From positions 1 to 6,056 of the forward strand of contig JAQVVC010000045.1 in the NCBI GenBank assembly GCA_028699175.1: 6,056 nucleotides of DNA. Direction: 5' to 3'. Under the pieces are notes generated by a model. It was not told where the DNA came from, searched no databases, and saw only the letters and a program-made list of their open reading frames with translations. The position numbers and the translations under genes were made by a program. Position 1 is the stretch's first letter; each line of letters opens with the position of its first letter. The DNA is from Bacilli bacterium (GTDB taxonomy: Bacteria; Bacillota_I; Bacilli_A; RF39; UBA660). This document shows positions 1 through 5,980 of this stretch, in pieces.

Positions 1-1
1 A

Positions 2-1033
2 TTATCACCATTAAATAATTTATTGTTTGTTCCTTTAATTACTTTAATAGTTTTTCCCGCATCGATTTTAACTATTATATTTGAGTTCTTAGAGCCTTTT
101 TATTATTTATTAATTAATTTTATGGAATACTTTAATAATTTATTAGGCAGTATTACTGTTTTTAATATTATAATTCCTAAAGTAAATAACATATGGTATT
201 TAGTATATTATCTTTTATTGATTATTTTTATTTATTCAAGAAATAAGTTATACCTAACATTATCTTTATTATTAATATTATCATTTAAAATTAAACCTAT
301 TTTAGATAAGAATACTTATATTTATTTTTTAGATGTCAAACAAGGAGACAGTACTTTAATATATAATAGAAAAGAAACGATTTTAATTGATACTGGTGGA
401 GTAGAAAATTATAATATTAGTAATAATACTATTACCTTTATAAAAAGTTTAGGAATATCTAAAATAGATTTATTATTAATAACTCATGGCGATATGGATC
501 ACATTAAAGACGCGCCTAATATTATAAATAAAATAAAAGTAAAAAAGATAATGTTAAATAAAAACGAATATAATGAATATGAAAAAGAACTATTAAAACT
601 AAACATTAATTTAACAGAAAATTATCATAGTAAATTTAATTTTAAAATTTATAATAATAATATTGGTAAAGATGAAAATACTAGTAGTATTATTTCCTTA
701 TTAAAAATAAATAATTATAATATTTTATTTTTAGGAGATATCTCTAAAAATGAAGAAAGAAAATTATTAAAAGATTATAATATCAAAGCAAATATTGTTA
801 AAATAGCTCATCATGGATCAAAAAATAGTAGTGACAAAATATTCTTAAAAAAAATAAAAGCTAAGGAAGCAATTATTTCAAGTGGAAAGAATAATTTATT
901 TAATCATCCTAGTAAAGAAACAATAGATACTTTAAATGAATTAAATATTACTTATTTTAATACTGCTGAATATGGAACTATAAAATATACATTTAAAAAT
1001 AATTACTATACTAAAACTTTTTATAAGTCTTAA
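2..1033 (+). CDS. comEC: ComEC/Rec2 DNA-uptake channel, C-terminal part (5' end outside window)
   Basis: The reading frame is open from position 2, so the TTG at 23 is not the true start and the gene enters from the left. The 343 visible codons are roughly the last half of a usual 700-800 aa ComEC. The first residues (SPLNNLLFVPLITLIVFP) match the conserved final membrane block of the competence domain. Further hydrophobic segments lie at about nt 190-290. The soluble C-terminal metallo-beta-lactamase-like domain then starts with FLDVKQGDS (326-352) and an LIDTGG strand. It has THGDMDH (482-502, the family's metal motif), a GD pair (734-739), HHGS (809-820) and a late His in FNHPS (905-907). 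These are the expected ComEC motifs in order, and none is missing. ComEC forms the inner-membrane channel for single-stranded DNA during transformation, and its MBL domain is thought to degrade the non-transported strand. The gene ends in TAA. Its downstream neighbours are not competence genes. Confidence 0.93.
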   Translation, partial: LSPLNNLLFVPLITLIVFPASILTIIFEFLEPFYYLLINFMEYFNNLLGSITVFNIIIPKVNNIWYLVYYLLLIIFIYSRNKLYLTLSLLLILSFKIKPILDKNTYIYFLDVKQGDSTLIYNRKETILIDTGGVENYNISNNTITFIKSLGISKIDLLLITHGDMDHIKDAPNIINKIKVKKIMLNKNEYNEYEKELLKLNINLTENYHSKFNFKIYNNNIGKDENTSSIISLLKINNYNILFLGDISKNEERKLLKDYNIKANIVKIAHHGSKNSSDKIFLKKIKAKEAIISSGKNNLFNHPSKETIDTLNELNITYFNTAEYGTIKYTFKNNYYTKTFYKS

Positions 1034-1091
1034 ATTATTTTTTAGGCTTAACTATTATACAATGTTATCGATATTTCATAGTATATATTGT

Positions 1092-1106
1092 ACACTACAG
1101 TAGTGT
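1092..1106. repeat. 15-bp inverted repeat (ACACTAC-A-GTAGTGT)
   Basis: The two 7-bp arms are perfectly complementary around a single central A. With a 1-nt spacer it is too tight to be a good RNA hairpin, so a dyad for a DNA-binding protein is more likely than a terminator. It lies between the end of comEC and the terminator at 1118, about 50-90 bp upstream of the candidate operon promoter. No regulator gene is visible in the window and I cannot name the binding protein. It could also be a chance palindrome in AT-rich DNA. Confidence 0.4.
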
Positions 1107-1117
1107 TTATATAGATC

Positions 1118-1144
1118 AGAAGAAGAGTACTCTTCTTCTTTTTT
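1118..1144 (+). terminator. Rho-independent terminator after comEC
   Basis: AGAAGAAGA (1118-1126) pairs perfectly with TCTTCTTCT (1131-1139) around a GTAC loop, giving a 9-bp stem. The loop is itself self-complementary, so the palindrome is 11+11 bp. The stem runs directly into six Ts (1139-1144). This is a convincing intrinsic terminator for plus-strand transcripts. It separates comEC, which ends 84 bp upstream, from the surface-protein operon. The opposite flank is not T-rich when read on the minus strand, so it looks unidirectional. Confidence 0.85.
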
Positions 1145-1158
1145 GGGTAAAAAAATGA

Positions 1159-1187
1159 TTGATTTTAAACCTAATATAATTTATACT
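1159..1187 (+). promoter_or_regulatory. Candidate sigma-A-type promoter of the two-gene operon
   Basis: TTGATT (1159-1164, 4 of 6 matches to TTGACA) is followed after 17 bp by TATACT (1182-1187, 5 of 6 matches to TATAAT). It lies just after the comEC terminator and would start transcription near 1194, leaving a leader of about 55 nt. An overlapping alternative is TTGTTA (1187-1192), 17 bp, TATTAT (1210-1215). Perfect TATAAT hexamers also occur at 1175 and 1193 but lack a good -35 at the right spacing. In such AT-rich DNA -10-like hexamers are common, so the exact choice is uncertain. That a promoter lies in 1150-1215 is well supported by the terminator upstream and the gene downstream. Confidence 0.5.
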
Positions 1188-1235
1188 TGTTATATAATAG
1201 CACTCGACATATTATGACAAAATTAAAAAGAAGTA

Positions 1236-1242
1236 AGAAGGA
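1236..1242 (+). promoter_or_regulatory. Ribosome binding site of the cohesin-like surface protein gene
   Basis: AGAAGGA lies 7 nt before the ATG at 1250. It is a good Shine-Dalgarno match at standard spacing and fixes the start, which is immediately followed by a typical signal peptide. Confidence 0.8.
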
Positions 1243-1249
1243 AAACTAA

Positions 1250-3397
1250 ATGAAAAAGACAAGTAAAAATATATTATTTATGATTATGATGATAGGTATA
1301 ATTTTATTTCCATTATATAGAGTTAATGCAGCTAATAATTATACCATCAATATTCAATCTAATAAAAGTTCAATAATAATAGGTGAAGAAGTAACTTTTA
1401 CTATTGCAATTCAAAATATTAATGGTGTAAGTGGTGGACTTAATGCTTGTACTAGCACTTTAAATATGAATGATAATAGTAAATTAGGTTATGTTAGTGT
1501 TACAGGATTAAATAGTTGGACTGCTACTTATGCTACTAATTTAGTTTTAGATACTGCTAGTCCAATTTTATCTAATACTAATGTAGCTTCAATAAAATTT
1601 AAAGGATTAGTGGCAGGATCGGTAACAATAACTCCAACAGCTGCTGATTGTACTAATGGAATTGATGAATTTACCGGAAATTCAAATTCATTAACTATTG
1701 ATGTTAAAAATCCTCCTTCTAATAATGCTAACTTAACTAGTTTATCATTATCGGGTGGAACGTTATCACCAACATTTAATTCAAGCACTGTTAATTATAC
1801 AACTACAATAAATGCGGCAAGTACAGTTATTAATGCTTTAGCAACCTCGGGAGCTACAATATCTGGTCATGGAACTAAGTATTTGAATTATGGTAATAAT
1901 TCTTTTAAAGTAACAGTAACAGCTGAAGATGGTATAACAAAAAAAACTTATAATATTAATATTGTAAGACCTGATACGAGAAGTACTAATAATAAATTAT
2001 CAGCAATATCTCTTAGTACAGGATCAATTAATTTTAGTCCTAGTATAAACTCTTATAGTATTACTATACCTTCAGAAGTATCTACTTTTTCAGTTGTAAA
2101 TGCTACTGCTCAGGATAGTAAAAGTAAAATTTCCTATAATAATAAAACAATATCGTTAAATTATGGTGAAACAAAAACGATTAGTATTATTGTTACTTCA
2201 GAATCTGGAGTAAATAATACTTATACCATAAATGTTACTAGAACTGATGGTAGAAGTGATAATAATTATTTAAGCTCTTTAATAGTAACCGGAACTTCAA
2301 TAGTATTTAATAAAAATACCCTTAATTATAATGCTGTAGTAGAAAATAGTGTTTCTAGCATTAATATAACTGCTGGAGTAGAAGATTTAAAATCAACTGT
2401 AACTGGAACTGGAACTAAAATCTTAAATGTGGGATCAAATTCTTTTCAAGTTAAAGTTATTAGTGAAAAGGGTAGCGAAAAAATATATACTATCGTTATA
2501 ATTAAAAAAGATGAAAACAATCAAATTCCTGGTTTATCTGATAATGCTTTTTTAAAAAGTCTTAAGATAAATGACCAAGATTTTAAATTTGATAAAAATG
2601 TTTATAAATATACTATTTATTTAGAAAGTATTTATGATAAAGCAATTATAAGTGCTGAAAAAGAAGATGAGAAAAGCATTATTGCCCTAAATGGAAATGA
2701 AACTCTTCAATTTGGAGTAAATAATTTTGAAATTACAGTAACAGCTGAAAATGCTAGTGTCAAAAAATATACTATTACTATTATCAGAAAAAATAATTTA
2801 ATTGAAGAAAAGTTATTAAATGATTCTAAAAGTTTAATTATTTCTAATAATACATTTAAAAATGCTGAAAAGGGATATCAAGATTTGCGTTTTATTATTA
2901 ACAATAGTGAAAATAAAGAATTATATCGTTGGGACTTTAAATTAGAAAATTTAAAAAATACTAGTATTTCACCTAAGTTAGAAATCGAAATAAATAATAG
3001 TTCGTATAAAGAAGAAATATTAAAAATTACTAAAGAAAATGCTATAACCAATTTAACTTTTAAGCATGAAGGTTCTTTACCAGGTAAAAGTACTATTACG
3101 ATTAATTTAGCTAACATTTATCAAGAAGGTAAGATAATTAATTTATATTATTATGATAAAAATAATAAAACTATTAAATTGATTAAAGAAAATATTAAAG
3201 TAGTTAATGGTACTATTACATTTGATATTGATCATTGTTCAGAATACTTTTTAACTGATAATATTATTCAAGATATTAAAGTAAATGATTCTCAAAATGG
3301 ATCCATTATTGTATATATTGTTATCGCTACTTTAATTATAATAACAGTGGGATTATTTATCTATTTTAAGAAAAAAAATATTAAGGAATCAGTATGA
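1250..3397 (+). CDS. Membrane-anchored surface protein: cohesin-like domain plus four cadherin-like beta-sandwich repeats
   Basis: This 715-aa secreted protein stays fixed in the membrane. Residues 1-27 are a signal peptide (KK, hydrophobic core, VNA before the likely cut). Residues about 31-153 read as a cohesin-type beta-sandwich: an opening strand, IIIGEEVTFTIAIQN, a 'NGVSGGL' turn, NDNSKLGYVSV, and VASIKFKGLVAG in the late strands, as in cohesins. Four cadherin-like b12 repeats (about 160-240, 247-331, 338-420, 431-513) form a stalk. Residues about 525-670 are a beta-rich region I cannot name, ending in DHCSEYFLTD. Residues about 685-706 are a transmembrane helix with a KKK tail. There is no LPXTG motif, so anchoring is by membrane span rather than sortase. 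The next gene overlaps it by 4 bp and encodes a dockerin-bearing protease, so a role as surface docking scaffold is inferred. Alternatively the N-terminal domain could be a cohesin-fold module that binds something else, making the protein an adhesin. Confidence 0.85.
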   Translation: MKKTSKNILFMIMMIGIILFPLYRVNAANNYTINIQSNKSSIIIGEEVTFTIAIQNINGVSGGLNACTSTLNMNDNSKLGYVSVTGLNSWTATYATNLVLDTASPILSNTNVASIKFKGLVAGSVTITPTAADCTNGIDEFTGNSNSLTIDVKNPPSNNANLTSLSLSGGTLSPTFNSSTVNYTTTINAASTVINALATSGATISGHGTKYLNYGNNSFKVTVTAEDGITKKTYNINIVRPDTRSTNNKLSAISLSTGSINFSPSINSYSITIPSEVSTFSVVNATAQDSKSKISYNNKTISLNYGETKTISIIVTSESGVNNTYTINVTRTDGRSDNNYLSSLIVTGTSIVFNKNTLNYNAVVENSVSSINITAGVEDLKSTVTGTGTKILNVGSNSFQVKVISEKGSEKIYTIVIIKKDENNQIPGLSDNAFLKSLKINDQDFKFDKNVYKYTIYLESIYDKAIISAEKEDEKSIIALNGNETLQFGVNNFEITVTAENASVKKYTITIIRKNNLIEEKLLNDSKSLIISNNTFKNAEKGYQDLRFIINNSENKELYRWDFKLENLKNTSISPKLEIEINNSSYKEEILKITKENAITNLTFKHEGSLPGKSTITINLANIYQEGKIINLYYYDKNNKTIKLIKENIKVVNGTITFDIDHCSEYFLTDNIIQDIKVNDSQNGSIIVYIVIATLIIITVGLFIYFKKKNIKESV
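1340..1708 (+). other. Cohesin-like domain (coding segment)
   Basis: This segment encodes residues 31-153 of the surface protein. The pattern matches cohesins: a first strand followed by a polar-then-hydrophobic 'GEEVTFTIAIQN' strand, a Gly-rich turn, 'NDNSKLGYVSV' at the place of the family's YDPxxLE stretch, and 'VASIKFKGLVAG' at the place of the late Ala/Ile-x-Phe strand. The classic Tyr-Asp pair is not kept (Met-Asn-Asp instead). Two cysteines (C67, C134) occur, which is unusual for a cohesin. Assignment is by eye. A related carbohydrate-binding or Ig-like fold is the main alternative. Confidence 0.6.
1727..2788 (+). repeat. Four tandem cadherin-like beta-sandwich repeats (protein-level)
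   Basis: The units encode residues about 160-240, 247-331, 338-420 and 431-513, each 81-85 aa. Each has the same plan: an N-x-x-L-x-x-L opening, a strand near 'F..(S/N)...Y' such as SPTFNSSTVNY or VFNKNTLNY, a middle 'G.....LN.G.N.F.V.V' strand, and a closing 'G..K.Y.I.I.R' strand. The linkers after units 1 and 2 are near copies (RPDTRSTNN, RTDGRSDNN). The linker after unit 3 is longer and different (KKDENNQIPGLSDN). At DNA level the units have diverged, so this is an old duplication and not a recombining repeat array. The pattern fits the bacterial cadherin-like b12 family, which usually forms extended surface stalks. Confidence 0.75.
3383..3397 (+). promoter_or_regulatory. Translational coupling site: RBS plus ATGA overlap
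   Basis: AAGGA (3383-3387) lies inside the end of the upstream gene, 6 nt before ATG (3394-3396). The upstream stop TGA (3395-3397) overlaps that start. This layout usually ties translation of the second gene to the first and would keep the two products in a linked ratio. Confidence 0.85.
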
Positions 3398-5928
3398 AAA
3401 GGGCAAGATTAAATAGTAAGAATATAGTTTTTTCAGGGATTTTAATTTTAATATTATCTCTTTCTTTTTCAAATGAAAAAATAACTAATAATTCCTTTGT
3501 GAATAAAACTAATATAAAAAGTTATAGTACAAAAGATGCAATAGAACCTGTTTTAGGTGATATTAATCCTGAGTTTGAAGAATGGTTAGATTTATCCGCT
3601 AAAGAAAAAAAAGAAGGTATAAGTCCTGTACCTTATGTTATAAAAAATAATCCTTCGAAAACTTCACGATTTAAATTAAATATTGATGATGTTTCCGCAT
3701 CTATTATAGATTCAACATTTGATTTAAGAAATGATGATGGAGTTAATAATGTAACATCGGTTAAGAATCAAATGAATACTAATTGGTGTTCTTGGTTTCA
3801 AGTTAATGCTATGGTTGAATCAACAATTTTAAAAGAATATCAAACGGAATATGATTTTTCGGAAAGATATAATCGCTATGCTACCGTAAGATATTTTTTA
3901 AATAATGATATAAATCCTTTAGGATTTAACGAAAATGCTGAAATAGGAGCTAATTATTTTAAAACCTCAGCATTATTAAGTAGTAGAAGAGGTCCAATTA
4001 ATGAAACTGATATGCCATTTATAAATAATATGGATTTAATTGATATTAGTGAAATTCAAAATAAAAATACTACTGCTTATGTCGAAAATATTAAATTTTT
4101 TCCTTCATACACAAGCAAAGATACTGCAATGATTAACAATATGAAGCAACATCTTATCAATTATGGAGCATTAGGAGTCGGTTATTATCATGATGATAAT
4201 TATTATAATGCTTTAACTGGAGCATATTATTATTTAGGGGAAATTACATCATTAAATCATGGTGTTACAATTGTGGGTTGGGATGATAATTATCCTTCAA
4301 CTAATTTTAAAACTAATTATCAACCTCCAAATAATGGTGCTTGGATTATTAAAAATTCTTGGGGAACTGGTTGGGGAAATGCTGGCTATTATTATATTTC
4401 TTATGATGATTATCGCATATATAAACAAGTATATGGTATAACTGAAGTTTCGATTACTAAAGATTATGATAATTCTTATTATTATGATCCTTTAGGATGG
4501 AATGGTGGCTTTGGTTATGGAACTGATAATCCAATTTATGTAGCCAATAAATATACTAAGAAAACGGATGGATTAGAATTATTATCAGAAATTACTATTG
4601 GTACTCTAGGTGTAACAAATTATGAATTGTATATTAATAATATTGATTCTAGTTTAACATCAACGAATATGAAATTAATTAAAAGTGGTAACCTTGGTTA
4701 TGCTGGTTATCATACTATTAAATTAGAAGAACCAATTTTATTAGAAAACTCTGATTTTTCAGTCATGGTAAGTTATCAAGTAAACGGCAATCAATATCCT
4801 ATACCTCTTCAGTCATCTTTTGCAAGTTTAGAAGCTTATAATTATGATGGCTATGAAGCTAATCAAAGTTTCACTTCTCTTAATAAAACCGACTGGTATG
4901 ATTTATATGATGGAACTGAAAAATCTGTTGGTTCTATTAAGGCATTTACTCAATCAATTGCATATGATTTTACTTTAAGTGATATTATTAAAGAACCTAA
5001 TATTATTTACGGTAAGAATGGTGGTAAAATTACTTTACCAATTAATAGTACTGATATAACTGATAGTAATTTATTTAATGTAAAGATTACTGATAGAGAA
5101 AATATTGATATTACTAATCAATTTACAATTACTAAAACTTTAATCGAAAATAACGCTTCAAATATTATATTAGAATTTACTGGACCACTTAATGCTGGAA
5201 ATTATAATATTGAAGTGACTTATGATTATATTACAAAGAATACAACCTTTACTTTAGATGAGTTCATTGATATTTCTGATATATCTATTTCTGAAAATCC
5301 AATTAATATAATAAAAGGTAATATATACTATGTTGATTTCACAATTTTACCAGCAAATGCTTCAAATAAAGCCTTAAATTGGAGTAGTAGTAATACTAAT
5401 ATAGCAACAGTTGATAGTAATGGAGTTATTCATGCTGTTGATACAGGTGAAGCAATAATTACTGTTTCTTCAACTGATGGAACTAATATAATTAAAACAA
5501 TAAATGTTAATGCTATTGATTATGAATATACTACCGATTATAGTATTGTAGATAACTATCTTACTAATGTTGCAAAAGGAACAAATTTAGAAACATTTAT
5601 AAATAATTTTCAGCTTGCGGGGGTTACTATTAAAGTAACTGATAAAGATAGTAATGAAGTGACAAACGGATATATTGGTACTGGTATGAAATTAGATATT
5701 TTATATAATCTTAATAGTGTGGAAACTTATGATATTGTTGTAATAGGAGATGTAAATGGAGATGGATTAATAAGATCTATTGATTTATCCCAAATGAGAT
5801 TTCATTTAGCGGGAGTAAATGGGTATATAAAAGAAAATGCTTATCTTAAAGCATTAGATATAAATAAAAATGGATCGGTAACAAGCATTGATCTTTCTCA
5901 ATTAAGATTACTTATTGCTAATGGTTAA
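3394..5928 (+). CDS. Secreted papain-family (C1A) cysteine protease with lectin-like, Big2 and C-terminal dockerin domains
   Basis: This is an 844-aa exported protease. Residues 1-26 are a signal peptide (KRAR then a hydrophobic core ending SLSFS). Residues 27-105 are propeptide-like, with a EWLDLSAKEKK...PVPY stretch. The peptidase spans about 108-350: FDLR opening, Q126 (oxyanion hole), C132 in WCSWF, H289 in LNHGVTIVGW and N321 in KNSWGTGWG. The Gln-to-Cys spacing of six matches papain, and C132 is the only Cys I can find in the protein. Residues about 362-523 match the lectin-like domain that follows bacterial C1 peptidases (YYYDPLGW, YVANKYT, YAGYHTIKL, DFSVMV). Residues about 526-622 look Ig-like. 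Residues about 627-706 are a Big2 domain (WSSSNTNIATVDSNGVI). Residues about 712-781 are a linker module often seen before dockerins. Residues 784-843 are a dockerin. It is translated from the ATGA overlap with the scaffold-like gene. The predicted role is extracellular proteolysis while docked on a cohesin. The substrate is unknown. Confidence 0.9.
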   Translation: MKRARLNSKNIVFSGILILILSLSFSNEKITNNSFVNKTNIKSYSTKDAIEPVLGDINPEFEEWLDLSAKEKKEGISPVPYVIKNNPSKTSRFKLNIDDVSASIIDSTFDLRNDDGVNNVTSVKNQMNTNWCSWFQVNAMVESTILKEYQTEYDFSERYNRYATVRYFLNNDINPLGFNENAEIGANYFKTSALLSSRRGPINETDMPFINNMDLIDISEIQNKNTTAYVENIKFFPSYTSKDTAMINNMKQHLINYGALGVGYYHDDNYYNALTGAYYYLGEITSLNHGVTIVGWDDNYPSTNFKTNYQPPNNGAWIIKNSWGTGWGNAGYYYISYDDYRIYKQVYGITEVSITKDYDNSYYYDPLGWNGGFGYGTDNPIYVANKYTKKTDGLELLSEITIGTLGVTNYELYINNIDSSLTSTNMKLIKSGNLGYAGYHTIKLEEPILLENSDFSVMVSYQVNGNQYPIPLQSSFASLEAYNYDGYEANQSFTSLNKTDWYDLYDGTEKSVGSIKAFTQSIAYDFTLSDIIKEPNIIYGKNGGKITLPINSTDITDSNLFNVKITDRENIDITNQFTITKTLIENNASNIILEFTGPLNAGNYNIEVTYDYITKNTTFTLDEFIDISDISISENPINIIKGNIYYVDFTILPANASNKALNWSSSNTNIATVDSNGVIHAVDTGEAIITVSSTDGTNIIKTINVNAIDYEYTTDYSIVDNYLTNVAKGTNLETFINNFQLAGVTIKVTDKDSNEVTNGYIGTGMKLDILYNLNSVETYDIVVIGDVNGDGLIRSIDLSQMRFHLAGVNGYIKENAYLKALDINKNGSVTSIDLSQLRLLIANG
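5743..5922 (+). other. Type I-like dockerin domain (coding segment)
   Basis: This segment encodes residues 784-843 of the protease. It has two calcium-loop/helix repeats. Loop 1 is D786-x-N788-x-D790-G-x5-D797 (DVNGDGLIRSID), followed by LSQMRFHLAG. Loop 2 is D822-x-N824-x-N826-G-x5-D833 (DINKNGSVTSID), followed by LSQLRLLIANG. This is the standard dockerin plan. The 23-25 residues between the repeats are normal. Loop 2 has Asn in place of the usual third Asp, which can still coordinate calcium. It sits at the extreme C-terminus, the usual dockerin position. Confidence 0.88.
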
Positions 5929-5945
5929 ATAATTATTTAAAAGGA

Positions 5946-5980
5946 ATGTTTGATTATAAAAGTTCAAACATGTTATTATT
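5946..5980 (+). terminator. Probable AT-rich intrinsic terminator after the protease gene
   Basis: ATGTTTGA (5946-5953) pairs perfectly with TCAAACAT (5964-5971) across a 10-nt loop, followed by a T-rich but interrupted tail (GTTATTATT). It starts 17 bp after the TAA. The stem has only two G-C pairs and the T-run is broken, so it is weaker than the one after comEC. Its position at the end of the operon supports it. Confidence 0.55.

Noticed and set aside
23..25. TTG at 23 as the start codon of the first gene
   Set aside because: The frame is open to the window edge, and the residues before the TTG (LSPLNNL) belong to the conserved ComEC membrane block. It is an internal Leu codon of a gene that starts further left.
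1084..1089. TATATT as a promoter for a short RNA ending at the 1118-1144 terminator
   Set aside because: I find no acceptable -35 hexamer 15-18 bp upstream, and the terminator is better explained as the end of the comEC transcript.
1528..1788. Minus-strand ORF inside the surface-protein gene
   Set aside because: It is antisense to the cohesin-like and first repeat region, has no supported RBS and shows no recognisable motif. It is a shadow of the real frame.
1727..2788. Repeat array as a CRISPR or DNA-level tandem repeat
   Set aside because: The periodicity is at the protein level (81-85 aa units of a beta-sandwich family). The DNA of the units has diverged and there are no identical direct repeats.
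2878..3117. Minus-strand ORF near the end of the surface-protein gene
   Set aside because: It lies fully within a well-supported coding region on the opposite strand and has a low-complexity hydrophobic translation with no family signal.
4259..4441. Short plus-strand ORF inside the protease gene
   Set aside because: It overlaps the catalytic His/Asn region in another frame, and its Leu/Ile-rich translation is a by-product of AT-rich codons.
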